64,000 nucleotides of DNA from Steroidobacter agaridevorans (GTDB taxonomy: Bacteria > Pseudomonadota > Gammaproteobacteria > Steroidobacterales > Steroidobacteraceae): NCBI RefSeq assembly GCF_009932555.1, contig NZ_BLJO01000003.1, forward strand, positions 310,001 through 374,000, in the 5' to 3' direction. The notes beneath the pieces are model-generated. The model was not told where the DNA came from, made no database searches, and saw only the letters and a program-made list of their open reading frames with translations. This document shows, piece by piece, positions 1-9,828 of this stretch. Each line of letters starts with the position of its first letter. The first letter of the stretch is position 1. The translations under genes and the position numbers were made by a program.

Positions 1-2
1 TC

Positions 3-1583
3 TTGATGGATGCCGGCTTCACCCTCGTGATGAGCGGCTGGCAGGCGGAGTATCCGCTACAAAATGCTCCGCCGATGTCCGTAGCGTTGGGCAGTCGCCT
101 GCCGCGTCAACCGAACTCGGCAGCACTCAGTGCCCGGTTGCCGACGGCCGCTGGCGTCACTGCGATGACTCGAGAACAGTTTTTCGACGTAGGCGCAGAG
201 GGTGCCTTCATCGGCTATCTCTCTTATCCAGCTGCGGACGTAAACGAGAAGGGCACGCTGACGATGCGCGAGCGCGATGCGGATCCTGCCGTATCGCCGG
301 CAAGCCTTGCGTGGCGATATCTCGATCCGTGGCGCATCGAAGTGACCAAGCCCGCGGGCACGAGCGCCGGCGCGTTGTTCGAGTTCGTCTACCGGGCCAA
401 GAACCCAGTGGTCTATGGGCTGGCACTGGCATCGATGCGCGATCTGGTCTCCTATCTGAGATACAGCGATGCGGAGGGCAATCCGCTTCGGTCGGCGATC
501 AAGAAAGTGATCGGCCTCGGCGCTTCCCAGACGGGCCGAACACTGAAAGAGCTGCTCTCTGAATTCAACGAAGACGAGTCCGGCCGCGTCGTGCTCGATG
601 GCGCCAACATCGTGATCTCCGGCGCGGGCCGCAACTCCGTCAACTCCCTGTTCGCGCGGCCGGGTCTCAAGGACGCACAACATACGAGCTGGGGATTGCG
701 TGGCGATGAGTTTCCTTTCAGCTATCCAGTAACTCGCGACGCGCTGAGCGGTCGCACCGATGGCGTGATGCGTCGTTGCTCGGCCACGCGCACCTGTCCT
801 CGCATCATTCATATCGACTCGGAGAACGAGCTCTGGCACGGCGGCACGCTCACATACGTGGATACGAGCAGCCGTGACCTCACGATGCCTGACAGCGTGC
901 GCGTGTATGTGTTTGCGGGCACCGAGCATACGTCGACGCCCCGTCCCGGCATGAGCCCACCATTCTGTGCAGCTCCAGCGCCAGCGAGGATTGATTGGAG
1001 CGTCTTCGCGCGAGCGCTATTCACGGCGTTGGATCGTTGGGTGACGAACGATGAAGCACCGCCGGCCAGTCGCTATCCCACCGTGGCGCGAGGTGAGTTG
1101 GTGGCGAAGTCCGCGTACAACTTTCCTAAGTTGCCCGAGGCCACGTACGTCGGCGCGTTCTCCGCGAAGCATTACTACGATTTCGGCCACGAACCGCCGA
1201 AGCGGGTCGGTTCCTATCCGTTGCTCGTGCCGCAAGCGGATGCGGACGGATTGATGATCGGAGGTATTCGTCATCCATTCGTCAGCGTGCCGCTCGCGAC
1301 CAACGCGGGATGGAACGTGCGTAAGCCGGGCTTCGGCGAAGGCGATCTGTGCATGGCGACGGGACTGCACGTGCCTTTCGCCGCGACTCGGCAAGAGCGC
1401 ATGGAGCGCAAGGATCCACGCTTGTCGATCGAGGAGCGCTACGCCTCGCGAGATGCGTATGTGCAGTCGGTGAAGCAGGCCGCCCTAGCACTGGTGAAGG
1501 ATCGTCTGCTATTGCCAGCCGATGCAGACGCAATCGTTGCCGAGGCGGGCGACCAGTATCAGAAGGCGCTCGCGCGTCGTTGA
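3..1583 (+). CDS. Alpha/beta hydrolase domain protein (Abhydrolase_10 type), 5' end cut by window
   Basis: The protein carries a serine-hydrolase nucleophile elbow GLGASQTGR (Ser about residue 175 of the visible part) and later acidic/His candidates in DSENE and GTEH. The opening MDAGF..SGWQ matches a motif that lies well inside full-length members of the alpha/beta-hydrolase-domain family, so roughly the first hundred or more residues are probably outside the window and the ATG near position 6 is not the start. The substrate is unknown; members are esterase-like and often sit in catabolic clusters. The stop overlaps a TTG codon of the following MFS gene, and MFS and MmgE/PrpD genes follow on the same strand, so the three are probably one operon for uptake and degradation of an organic acid or ester. 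Confidence 0.8.
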   Translation: MMDAGFTLVMSGWQAEYPLQNAPPMSVALGSRLPRQPNSAALSARLPTAAGVTAMTREQFFDVGAEGAFIGYLSYPAADVNEKGTLTMRERDADPAVSPASLAWRYLDPWRIEVTKPAGTSAGALFEFVYRAKNPVVYGLALASMRDLVSYLRYSDAEGNPLRSAIKKVIGLGASQTGRTLKELLSEFNEDESGRVVLDGANIVISGAGRNSVNSLFARPGLKDAQHTSWGLRGDEFPFSYPVTRDALSGRTDGVMRRCSATRTCPRIIHIDSENELWHGGTLTYVDTSSRDLTMPDSVRVYVFAGTEHTSTPRPGMSPPFCAAPAPARIDWSVFARALFTALDRWVTNDEAPPASRYPTVARGELVAKSAYNFPKLPEATYVGAFSAKHYYDFGHEPPKRVGSYPLLVPQADADGLMIGGIRHPFVSVPLATNAGWNVRKPGFGEGDLCMATGLHVPFAATRQERMERKDPRLSIEERYASRDAYVQSVKQAALALVKDRLLLPADADAIVAEAGDQYQKALARR

Positions 1584-1600
1584 AGCAGTCGGAGAGCGGC

Positions 1601-2923
1601 GTGGACATTCAGAAGCGCGTTGAACGAAAGCTGATGCTGCACGTCGCGAGCATCGTGTTCCTGCTGTATTTCTTTTTCGCCATCGATCGCGTCAATATCG
1701 GCTTCGCAGCGCTGCAGATGAACGACGCGCTGGGCTTGAGCGCGGAAGTGTTCGGCTGGGGCTCGGGCCTGTTCACGCTGGCTTATCTGCTGTTTCAGGC
1801 GCCGAATGCCGAGTTGCTGCGGCGTCTGGGGGCAAGTCGTGGCTTCGCGATCATCGCTTGCGCGTGGGGCCTGGTCTCCACGTCGACCGCCTTCGTGCCG
1901 GATCAGTTCTGGTTCCTGGTGAATCGATTCGCGCTCGGCATGGCGGAGGCCGGCTTCCATGCCTTCATGATTTACTACATCAGCCGTATTTTTCCGAAGC
2001 GCGTGCGCGGCTACGCAGTAGGCGTGAGCTTCGTCGCCGTGCCATGTTCGATGATCGTCGCGTCGCCGCTGTCGGGCGCATTGCTGGACGTGGACTGGGC
2101 GAGCTTGCACGGCTGGCAGTCGCTCTTCATTCTCGAAGGGGGGCCGTCCGTGCTCATGGGGCTGCTGTGTCTGAAGCTGATTCCCGATACACCCGCCGAT
2201 GCGAAGTTCCTCAATGACGAAGAACGCGCCTGGCTCATCGGTGAGCTGAGCCAGGTCGCCGACCAGTCGGAGCACACCGGCGCCCTGCGCAACATCCGCG
2301 AAGCGGCCTTCAATCCCATGGTATGGGCGCTGGGCTTCGTGCTGTTCACGATGGTGCTGGCGATCAATGTCATGACGATCTGGATGCCGCTGATGATCCG
2401 GCAGGTGTCGGGCGCCGGAAATCTCGCCGTCGGCGCACTCAATAGCTTGCCGTGGATTACTTTCAGCATCGGCTGCCTGATCGCCGGCCGAAGCTCGGAC
2501 AAAGTAAAGGATCGAGCGACACCCTTGCGGATCTCGGTGGCGATTGCCACGTTCGGATTCTTTTGCTCGGCAGCGCTGCAGGAATCGAGTACTGCGTTCG
2601 CGTTCGCCGCCTTCTTGCTGGCTTGTCTTGGCGCCGGTGGAGCCCAAGGCGTGTTCTGGGCGCTGGCCATGCAATTGTTGGAAGGGCGTGCCGCCGCGGC
2701 GGCGTTCGCGATGATCACCGTCGTCGGCAGTGGCTCCGGCGTTTTCGCGCATCCGTTGATCGGCAGCTTGCACGATTCCACCGGATCGTTCGGCGGCTTG
2801 GTGTGGACGCTCGCCGCCTTCTACATCGCCGCGCTCGCGACCCTCCATTGGATCTCACGCGCGCGAACACCCAACAATCCTGACGATGCTTCCAACGGGC
2901 TACAGCCCGACGCTGCCAAGTAA
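1601..2923 (+). CDS. MFS transporter, anion:cation symporter (ACS) family
   Basis: About 440 residues with the twelve hydrophobic segments of an MFS carrier. The first segment ends in the signature DRVNIGFAAL of the ACS family (phthalate, tartrate, galactonate and similar organic anions), and a hydrophilic loop separates the two halves (near residues 195-225). I chose GTG 1601 because GGAGAG lies about seven bases upstream; a TTG at 1580 overlapping the previous stop is the alternative and would add seven residues. It sits between a hydrolase and a MmgE/PrpD gene four bases downstream, so it probably imports the substrate of that pathway. The real substrate cannot be read from the sequence. 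Confidence 0.88.
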   Translation: MDIQKRVERKLMLHVASIVFLLYFFFAIDRVNIGFAALQMNDALGLSAEVFGWGSGLFTLAYLLFQAPNAELLRRLGASRGFAIIACAWGLVSTSTAFVPDQFWFLVNRFALGMAEAGFHAFMIYYISRIFPKRVRGYAVGVSFVAVPCSMIVASPLSGALLDVDWASLHGWQSLFILEGGPSVLMGLLCLKLIPDTPADAKFLNDEERAWLIGELSQVADQSEHTGALRNIREAAFNPMVWALGFVLFTMVLAINVMTIWMPLMIRQVSGAGNLAVGALNSLPWITFSIGCLIAGRSSDKVKDRATPLRISVAIATFGFFCSAALQESSTAFAFAAFLLACLGAGGAQGVFWALAMQLLEGRAAAAAFAMITVVGSGSGVFAHPLIGSLHDSTGSFGGLVWTLAAFYIAALATLHWISRARTPNNPDDASNGLQPDAAK

Positions 2924-2926
2924 CCG

Positions 2927-4318
2927 ATGACAGATTCGATCTCCCATGCGCTAGCGGCCTTCGTAGCGGGCACCCGCTACGAGAATATTCCTCAGCACAC
3001 TCGCGAGATGGCGAAACGTTGTTTGTTGGATGGCTTGGGCGTGTCGCTCGCAGCCACCGGACTGGCGCCTGTGTGCCGTCCGTTCGTCGACTTCGCAGTG
3101 GAGCAGGGTGGTCGACCGGAGAGCACCGTGTTCGCAACGGGCGCTCGGGTGCCCGCGGCGATGGCGGCGTTCGCAAACGGCGCTCTTGCACACGCATTGG
3201 ACTTCGAAGATGCGCATGATCGAGCGCTCTTGCATCCGAATGCGCCGACGATTCCAGCGGCGCTGGCCGTGTGCGAAGCCTTCGCTCCCATCGACGGCAA
3301 AGAGCTGATCGCAGCGCTCGCGGCCGGTTGCGACGTCGCGTGTCGCATTGGGCTCGCACTCCGGGTGCCGCTGGATGAGTATGGTTGGTATCCGCCTCCG
3401 ATCATCGCTGCGTTCGGAACGACTGCTGCCGTGGGCCGGCTCTTGAGGCTCGACGAATCGCAGCTGACGGATGCCTTCTCACTCACGCTCTGCCAGGCGA
3501 CCTGCAGTGCGGAGCTGAAGTTCAGTCCGCACTCTCACATTCGGGCCGTACGCGATGCATTCCCCGCGCAGATCGGCGTGACTTCCGCATTGCTCGCGCG
3601 CAAAGGAGTGAAGGGGTTCGATCGCCCGTTCGAGGGCCGAGCGGGCTTCTTTGCGTTGTATGCGAGAGGAGCGTATGAGCCCGAGGCGTTGACTCACTCG
3701 TTGGGTGAGCGTTTCGAAATCGATGACATTGCCTTCAAACCTTGGCCGTCCTGTCGCGGAACGCATGTTTATATCGAAGCAGCGGCGCAACTCGTCCGCG
3801 AGCACCGGATCGATCCGAACAATGTCGCCAGCGTGCGGTTGATCGGCAGCCGTCTCAATCTGATGTTGGCGGAGCCTGTCGTTCAGAAGCAGCGGCCGGC
3901 GACGGCCATCGATGCGAAGTTCAGTCTGCCGTTCACAGTGGCGACAGCGATGCATCGGGGCACTGTGACGCTGGATGATTTCACTGACGGTGCGCTCGGC
4001 AACGGGGCCGTGCTCGACCTCGCGAGTCGCGTGCATTTTGCAGCCGATCCCACGCGCTCGGCGACCGCCGGGGCCGATGTGTTACGCGGATCGGTGGAGT
4101 TGGAACTGAAAGACGGCAGGCGAGTGAAACTCGAGATCGACGAACCGTCCGGCAGTCCCCAACGCCCCGCATCGGACGCGGCGCTCATTGCAAAATTTCG
4201 CGACTGTTGCCAGCGGGCGCGCTCGCAACCCAGCGCTGTTACGATCGACTCGTGGGTCGAACGAATCATGACGCTGGAAAGTTGCACGGACGCGGGCGAG
4301 ATCGCGCGTTCGCTTTGA
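2927..4318 (+). CDS. MmgE/PrpD family protein
   Basis: A 463-residue member of the MmgE/PrpD fold, which includes 2-methylcitrate dehydratase, cis-aconitate decarboxylase and many uncharacterised dehydratases or isomerases. Family features seen are the LDGLGV segment near residue 30, GALAHALDFED near residue 87 (the catalytic His/Asp region) and FKPWPSCRGTH near residue 270. The usual partners of a true methylcitrate cycle (prpB, prpC) are absent here, so prpD is not assigned. The gene starts four bases after the MFS gene, and the hydrolase-MFS-MmgE order suggests one catabolic operon. Length is normal for the family. Confidence 0.85.
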   Translation: MTDSISHALAAFVAGTRYENIPQHTREMAKRCLLDGLGVSLAATGLAPVCRPFVDFAVEQGGRPESTVFATGARVPAAMAAFANGALAHALDFEDAHDRALLHPNAPTIPAALAVCEAFAPIDGKELIAALAAGCDVACRIGLALRVPLDEYGWYPPPIIAAFGTTAAVGRLLRLDESQLTDAFSLTLCQATCSAELKFSPHSHIRAVRDAFPAQIGVTSALLARKGVKGFDRPFEGRAGFFALYARGAYEPEALTHSLGERFEIDDIAFKPWPSCRGTHVYIEAAAQLVREHRIDPNNVASVRLIGSRLNLMLAEPVVQKQRPATAIDAKFSLPFTVATAMHRGTVTLDDFTDGALGNGAVLDLASRVHFAADPTRSATAGADVLRGSVELELKDGRRVKLEIDEPSGSPQRPASDAALIAKFRDCCQRARSQPSAVTIDSWVERIMTLESCTDAGEIARSL

Positions 4319-4443
4319 CCGTCACTGCGTTGCCCTTAGCCGCAGGCGGGCGATGCGTGGACCCCACAATCGTATTTCTACCCATGCGGCATCGTGCTGC
4401 CCGGCGATAGTGTCGGCCGTCAGGGGACGGTGACCAGGAGCCG

Positions 4444-6675
4444 ATGAGCGTACGGGACGGGCAATTCGTGCCTGGTAGGTTGGACCATCCACAAGAACAA
4501 TCTCGTTCTGGATGGCTGTTTCCAGGGGCGGTCGCGCTAGCCATCCTCGGGCTCGGGGCCGCGGTGACGGCGGCGTTCGCGCTGTCCATGGATGAGGCGG
4601 CACGCACTCTCACATTGAGCACGCTGGAAGAACGCGCCTCTCACAGTCAGCACGCCATCGAGGATCGATTGATGGCCTGTGAAGCGATGCTGCGCGCCGG
4701 CGCAGGTTTCATCGACGACGCCTGGCCTATTACCGAACAGCAATGGCGACGTTTCGCGCGGCCGCTGAACCTGGGCCAGGTGTTGGGCGGAGTGCAGGGA
4801 TTCGGGTTCACGGCAGTCGTCAGCAAGTTGAGTCCCGAACAGTTGCACGCTTTTCCCATCGAGCTCTGGAGCAATCCGGCTGGCCGCGACGAGCACCCGC
4901 AGACCGCGATTATTTTCCTGGAGCCGCAGGACGAACGGAACAAGCAGGCCTTGGGCTTCGACATGGCCAGCGAGGCCGTGCGCCGGGTCGCCATGGAGCG
5001 GGCCCGCGACGAGCAGATCGCGGCGGTGTCGGGCAAAGTGACCCTGGTGCAGGAAATCGACTCCAAGCCGCAGCCGGGCTTTCTGATGTATGTGCCGGTC
5101 TACCAGCGCGACTTGCCCACATCCTCGGCAACCGAGCGACGCGCGGCGCTGATCGGCTATGTCTATAGCCCATTCCGGGCCGGCGATTTCATGGAGCACG
5201 TATTCGAAGGCGATCCGCGCGACGTGGAGTTCGAGCTGTATGACGATCGGCAGCCGAACGCCGGCGCGCTGCTCTATCGACGCGCTCCCGATGATCCCAA
5301 CGTCGCCGAGTCGATGTACGTCCTACGCGATGTCGTCGTTGGCGGGCATCGCTGGACGCTGCGTGTGGCAGCCACGCCAACGATGATCAGGAAGAATCAG
5401 GTCGTGCCGGTGTGGATCGTCTGGATCGTCGGCGCGTGCGGCTCGTTGTTGTTGAGCAGCCTGGCGTTCGCGATGGCTCGCAGCCGGCACGTGCTGCATG
5501 AACGGGTGCTGGCCGACCAGCGTTTGCTGGAACAGGAGCGGGACGCGGCCACGATTCTGGAGAACTCGCTCGAGGTGTTCATCGTCATCGATGCCGAGGA
5601 CCGGATCCTCGAATGGAACAAGCAGGCGGTGCAGACCTTCGGCTGGACCAAGGTCGACGTGCTCGGCCGACGGCTGGCCGAGCTCATCGTGCCGGAGAGC
5701 CTGCGTGACGCGCACGTCGATGCGATAAAGAATTTTCATGTTCGCAGGCACACTGTGCTCGGCAAGCGGGTGGAGATGCCGGCGCTGCGACGGGACGGCA
5801 GCGAAATCATCGTCGCCATCTCGATTGCATCCACCCTGCGCCGTGGCCAGACGGTGTTCTTCGCGTCGCTGCGGGATATCACGGCGCGATGCCAGCAAGA
5901 AGAACAGGTGAAGCTGCTCAATGCGACGCTCGAACAACGGGTGAGCGAGCGTACGCAGGAATTGGAAACGGCCAATCGCCGCCTGGAAGCGGCATACCGG
6001 GATCTCGAAGCATTCACTCGCAGTGTGTCGCACGACTTGCGCGCGCCGCTGCGGGCGATCAAAGGTTACGCATCGTTGCTCGGCGAAGATCTGGGCACGG
6101 CCAGCGCGCCACGGATCCAGCGCCACATGGATGCGATCATGGACACGACCAAGCGCATGGACGCCATCATCGACAATCTGCTGAAGCTTGCCTCGGTGAG
6201 CCAGCGCGAGTTGCAGACTCAGCAGCTGGAGCTCGCCGATCTGATGCGGCAGGTGGTGGAGGAGGTGAATCCGCAACCGCCCGCCGAAGTGCACATCGCG
6301 TTGGCGTCCGAATGTGTGCGCGCCGATGCGGGCTTGCTCACGCTGGCGTTGCGCAACTTGATTTCGAATGCGGTCAAGTTTTCGCAGACCCGGCCCAATC
6401 CCGAGATCTGGGTGGGCGCCACCGAAGTCGAGGGCGATCGTGCTTATTTCGTCCGCGACAATGGTGTTGGATTCGATCCGCGCTATGCGCCACGCCTGTT
6501 CGGCGCCTTTCAACGCCTGCATTCCGAGCGCGAGTTCGAAGGCACGGGCCTGGGCCTCACCATCGTGAAATCGGTCATCGAAAAGCACGGCGGGCGTGTG
6601 TGGGCCGAGTCGCAACCCGGCGCGGGCGCGACGTTCTATTTCGTGCTGCCCGAGTGCCGGCCGGCCGCGGCCTGA
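4444..6675 (+). CDS. CHASE-PAS sensor histidine kinase
   Basis: A 743-residue membrane sensor kinase. Order of parts: N-terminal transmembrane helix (about 20-42), periplasmic CHASE domain (about 60-300, with the family pattern ALGFDMASE and GFLMYVPVY), second helix (about 320-342), PAS domain (about 372-480), coiled linker, HisKA domain with SVSHDLRAPLRAIKGY (phospho-acceptor His about 530), then HATPase with NLISNAVKFSQ, DNGVGFDP and GTGLGLTIVK. There is no receiver domain and no response regulator next to it, so the partner lies elsewhere. CHASE domains bind small extracellular ligands; the ligand here is unknown. AGGAG lies three bases before the ATG. Confidence 0.92.
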   Translation: MSVRDGQFVPGRLDHPQEQSRSGWLFPGAVALAILGLGAAVTAAFALSMDEAARTLTLSTLEERASHSQHAIEDRLMACEAMLRAGAGFIDDAWPITEQQWRRFARPLNLGQVLGGVQGFGFTAVVSKLSPEQLHAFPIELWSNPAGRDEHPQTAIIFLEPQDERNKQALGFDMASEAVRRVAMERARDEQIAAVSGKVTLVQEIDSKPQPGFLMYVPVYQRDLPTSSATERRAALIGYVYSPFRAGDFMEHVFEGDPRDVEFELYDDRQPNAGALLYRRAPDDPNVAESMYVLRDVVVGGHRWTLRVAATPTMIRKNQVVPVWIVWIVGACGSLLLSSLAFAMARSRHVLHERVLADQRLLEQERDAATILENSLEVFIVIDAEDRILEWNKQAVQTFGWTKVDVLGRRLAELIVPESLRDAHVDAIKNFHVRRHTVLGKRVEMPALRRDGSEIIVAISIASTLRRGQTVFFASLRDITARCQQEEQVKLLNATLEQRVSERTQELETANRRLEAAYRDLEAFTRSVSHDLRAPLRAIKGYASLLGEDLGTASAPRIQRHMDAIMDTTKRMDAIIDNLLKLASVSQRELQTQQLELADLMRQVVEEVNPQPPAEVHIALASECVRADAGLLTLALRNLISNAVKFSQTRPNPEIWVGATEVEGDRAYFVRDNGVGFDPRYAPRLFGAFQRLHSEREFEGTGLGLTIVKSVIEKHGGRVWAESQPGAGATFYFVLPECRPAAA

Positions 6676-6760
6676 ACGGAGTCGAATCCGCGAGGGTCGC
6701 GGCCGGGCGCATATCCCACTATGATCGACCTTATGGAATTTGGAGGGCGGTCGAGTCGAA

Positions 6761-7252
6761 ATGACGGATGGAGCAGCGGCAGGGCGGGAAACGGAGTTCC
6801 TGCGGCAACTCACGGAAGTGGTCCGGACGGAATCCAGCGACGGCGCCAGGCTGGTCGCGAACATCGCGGACAATCCTATTTGCCGGATCTCGGTGGATGC
6901 GGCGATTCCGTGCGTCATGCTGGTGTGGGGGCGCTACGCCACCAGCGCGCAATTGCGCTTCGTCCAGGAATGCGCTCTCGACCTGTTGCGACGGAATGCT
7001 TTACACAAAATTCTGGGTGACGACAGCGCGCTCGCGGTGATTCCGGCCGACGATCAGACCTGGCTTCGCGAGGACTGGTTGCCCCGCGCCCTGAGCGGCG
7101 GCCTGAAGGCGGTGGCGAGCAAATGCCCGAACGGATTTTTCGGCAAGCAGTCCGTCGCGAATGTCATGTCGCGAGCGCCGCGTGGGATAGCGATGCGCTC
7201 GTTCGAGAACCTCGATGAGGCCAAAGCGTGGCTGCAGACCGTGCAGATTTGA
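6761..7252 (+). CDS. STAS/SEC14-like domain protein
   Basis: A 163-residue soluble protein. The central part (CVMLVWGRYATSAQLRF, then a Wl..W.PRALSGGLK segment and a C-terminal FENLDEAKAWL) follows the layout of small bacterial STAS/SEC14-like proteins, which are annotated by fold and have no firmly known task. I chose ATG 6761 because GGAGGGCGG lies about ten bases upstream; a TTG at 6740 is also in frame. Its stop overlaps the likely TTG start of the downstream MbcA/ParS-like gene, so the two are probably translated together. The family call is from pattern recognition and is moderate. Confidence 0.6.
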   Translation: MTDGAAAGRETEFLRQLTEVVRTESSDGARLVANIADNPICRISVDAAIPCVMLVWGRYATSAQLRFVQECALDLLRRNALHKILGDDSALAVIPADDQTWLREDWLPRALSGGLKAVASKCPNGFFGKQSVANVMSRAPRGIAMRSFENLDEAKAWLQTVQI

Positions 7253-7629
7253 AGCAACTGTCCCCGGCCTTGCTGACCAAGGCGGTGTTTCGAGCCGTCG
7301 ATCAGCTCAACATGACAGAGAATTTATCTTCGCTGTTACATATGTCGGCCCACGAAGCGGCCCAATTGCGGGCGGGCGAACGCGTGCTCGATCCGCAGCG
7401 GGAAGAGTGGCAGGGCGCGCTGCAAGTCGTCGGCCTGTTTCGCACGATCGTGGAAGTGCTGGGATCGGTGGAACGGGCGAAGGCGTGGCTGGGTACGCCG
7501 AATGAAACATTGGGCGGCCGGCCTGCCGACCTGCTCGGCACACCAGACGCCGAGCGCGTGCATCGTTATCTCAATTCCGTGCGCAAACACGAGCTGCGCA
7601 TGCCGCCGCCGGTGAGACGCGAGCACTAG
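7249..7629 (+). CDS. MbcA/ParS/Xre (DUF2384) antitoxin-type protein without a RES toxin
   Basis: The C-terminal half reads [16 protein letters not shown] followed by [18 protein letters not shown], the hallmark of the DUF2384 antitoxin C-terminal domain (MbcA, ParS, Xre). The N-terminal half looks like the helix-turn-helix part of this family. Such antitoxins normally pair with a RES-domain toxin that modifies NAD; none is present on either side. Instead the gene overlaps the STAS/SEC14-like gene by four bases (TTGA). The start is uncertain: TTG 7249 gives 126 residues, GTG 7228 gives 133, ATG 7312 gives 105. Its stop overlaps the stop of the convergent baeR-like gene through a shared CTAG. 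Confidence 0.75.
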   Translation: MKQLSPALLTKAVFRAVDQLNMTENLSSLLHMSAHEAAQLRAGERVLDPQREEWQGALQVVGLFRTIVEVLGSVERAKAWLGTPNETLGGRPADLLGTPDAERVHRYLNSVRKHELRMPPPVRREH

Positions 7630-8312
7630 AGCGTAAAGCGGTAGCCCACGCCGTAGATCGATTCGATCAGCTCGTCGCCGGGATTCGCCTGCTGCAACTT
7701 GCGGCGCAGGTTCTTCACGTGACTATCGACGGTGCGATCGGTCACCACTCGATGATCCTCGTACAACGTATTCAGCAGCTGCTGACGCGAGAACACGCGG
7801 CCGGGCGACGCTGACAATGTTTTGAGCAGCCGAAACTCCACCGGCGTGAGATCCAGCGTCTGGCCATTGAGTGTGGCCTTGAACTGCGCTTCGTCGATCT
7901 TCAGCTTGGATTCGACCTGCGCCTGCACCTGTTGCGGACTCCGGCGCAGAATCGCCTTCACTCGCGCGACGACTTCGCGAGGGCTGAACGGTTTGCAGAT
8001 GTAATCGTCCGCCCCCAGCTCCAGGCCCAGCAGTCGATCGATCTCTTCGACCCGCGCCGTCACCATGACGATGGGAATGCTGCTGAACGCGCGCACGTCC
8101 TTGCACACTTCCAAACCGTCGCGACCTGGCAGCATCAGATCGAGCAGCATCAAATCGAAATGCGCTGACTTCAGTGCGGGCACGACTTCGCGACCGTCGC
8201 CGATCATCTGCGTGCAATAGCCCGCCGAGGTGAGATAGTCCGCGAGCAGTTGCGCGAGCTTGGGCTCGTCCTCGACGATGAGAATTCGCGTTTGCGGTGC
8301 GCCGTCGCTCAT
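7626..8312 (-). CDS. baeR: BaeR-like response regulator (OmpR family)
   Basis: A 228-residue response regulator with receiver domain ([14 protein letters not shown], phospho-Asp in LLDLMLPG, Lys in [12 protein letters not shown]) and a winged-helix output domain ([29 protein letters not shown]). The run [20 protein letters not shown] and the output domain are close to what I know of E. coli BaeR, so the symbol is reasonable though orthology is not proven. In enterobacteria BaeSR controls envelope-stress efflux pumps. Here the gene follows the kinase gene by one base and stands divergent to a MacAB-type exporter, which it probably controls. Its 3' end overlaps the convergent MbcA/ParS-like gene. 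Confidence 0.88.
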   Translation of the reverse strand: MSDGAPQTRILIVEDEPKLAQLLADYLTSAGYCTQMIGDGREVVPALKSAHFDLMLLDLMLPGRDGLEVCKDVRAFSSIPIVMVTARVEEIDRLLGLELGADDYICKPFSPREVVARVKAILRRSPQQVQAQVESKLKIDEAQFKATLNGQTLDLTPVEFRLLKTLSASPGRVFSRQQLLNTLYEDHRVVTDRTVDSHVKNLRRKLQQANPGDELIESIYGVGYRFTL

Positions 8313-8313
8313 G

Positions 8314-9696
8314 TCAGACCTTCAACGTACGCAGTAGCGGCAGTCGAATGCTGATCAGCAAACCGCCCAGAGGCGCAGCGCTCGCCGTGATCGTACCGCC
8401 GTGAGCCTGGACGATGTTGGCACAGATGGCCAGGCCCAATCCCGCGCCGCCGTGCGAGCGATTGCGTGAAGCCTCCGCACGCACGAATCTTTCGAAGATT
8501 CGGGGCAGGATATCGGCCGGCACGCCAGGCCCGGAGTCCTCGATTTCAATGAGCACCTCGCCATTGGTGTTCCGGCAAGCGACTCGCATGGTGCCATCGG
8601 CTTGCGAGTAACGCGCGCAGTTCTCCAATAGGTTGTTGAACAGCTGCTGCAGCCGGCCTTCATCGCCATTGATCATGGCCGGCGAATCGATGTGCGTTTC
8701 CACTTTGAGTCCGCGCTCGGCCAGCCGTTGCTGGAAGGCTGCGAGCGTGGAGTGCAGCACCTCGCCGATATCCACATCGGTCATGCGATAGCTGAGCGCG
8801 CCGATGTCGGATAGCGACAGATCGTAGAGATCGCTGACCAGCTTGTTGAGCGTCGCAACTTCCGATTGCAGGGACGCCAGCGTCTCGGGCGTCATGCTGC
8901 GCACCCCGTCTTCGATGGCTTCGAGCTCGCCTTTCAGCACAGACAGCGGCGTGCGCAACTCGTGCGAGACATCCGCCATGAACGAGCGACGCAGCTGCTC
9001 GTTGTGGGCCAGCGCCTGGGCGAGCCGGTTGAAGTCTTGCGACAGTCCGCCGATCTCATCTTTCGACGTCACGGGAATCCGGACGGTGTAGTCGCCGCTC
9101 GCGAGATTGTGAGTGGCCGACGCGATTCTTGTGAGCGGCGTCACCAGCAAGCGCGACAACCACCATGCGGCCAGCGCCGCGATCAGAACGGTGCCGAGGC
9201 CGATCAGCCAGTTCTGCGTGAGCTGACGCTTTTGGAAACGCACGTCGGCGGCGGCCGTCGCCTGCTGATAGGGCACGAGCGCCAGCCAGCCCACGGTCTT
9301 GCCTTCGACCTCGATCGCCCGCATCGGCGCGCCGGGCGTCAGAGTGCGGTTGCCGATGACGATTTCCTTGTCCGCATCGAGCAGCGTCATTCGCAGCTGC
9401 ACGGCGGTGAAGTCGACTTCGGAAAATTGCGGCGGGCCTTCGCGACGCGGACGAGTGTCGAGCAGGCGGTACCAGGCACGGGGATTATGGTTCAGGAACT
9501 TCCAGCTGCCCTCGTTTTTGTAGGCTTCGGCCAATCGGGGAACGACCGATTCGACATAGGTCGTGCTCTGCTCATTGAGATAGCCGATAAAGCCGCGCGT
9601 GAAGCTGATGCGCGCGGACACGCCCATTGCAGCCACGGCTGCAATGCTGATCGCCACCAGGACCAGGAATAACTTGGTCGAAATGCTCCATTTCAT
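8314..9696 (-). CDS. baeS: BaeS-like sensor histidine kinase
   Basis: A 460-residue inner-membrane kinase: N-terminal helix (about 8-28), periplasmic region (about 29-160), second helix (about 163-185), HAMP (about 186-240), HisKA with [16 protein letters not shown] (phospho-His near 247) and HATPase with [18 protein letters not shown] and [10 protein letters not shown]. Domain order and size match BaeS. It is transcribed ahead of the response regulator with a one-base gap and is divergent from the macA-like gene, 132 bases away. The periplasmic signal is not evident from sequence. Confidence 0.87.
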   Translation of the reverse strand: MKWSISTKLFLVLVAISIAAVAAMGVSARISFTRGFIGYLNEQSTTYVESVVPRLAEAYKNEGSWKFLNHNPRAWYRLLDTRPRREGPPQFSEVDFTAVQLRMTLLDADKEIVIGNRTLTPGAPMRAIEVEGKTVGWLALVPYQQATAAADVRFQKRQLTQNWLIGLGTVLIAALAAWWLSRLLVTPLTRIASATHNLASGDYTVRIPVTSKDEIGGLSQDFNRLAQALAHNEQLRRSFMADVSHELRTPLSVLKGELEAIEDGVRSMTPETLASLQSEVATLNKLVSDLYDLSLSDIGALSYRMTDVDIGEVLHSTLAAFQQRLAERGLKVETHIDSPAMINGDEGRLQQLFNNLLENCARYSQADGTMRVACRNTNGEVLIEIEDSGPGVPADILPRIFERFVRAEASRNRSHGGAGLGLAICANIVQAHGGTITASAAPLGGLLISIRLPLLRTLKV

Positions 9697-9828
9697 AGGG
9701 CGTCATTAAGGCCCGCCGGGCGGCTTCCGGCAAGGCTTGGGGGCCAACTCCACAAAGTCTTCAATTTTCCTCCACGTTTGCCGCCCATGCTGATTCCCAT
9801 GAAAAACACGGGTGGCGAGGGCTGAGGC

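Noticed and set aside
5323-6918. Minus-strand frame of 531 codons opposite the CHASE kinase
   Set aside because: His/Arg/Gln-rich antisense composition and no domain; the kinase frame is certain.
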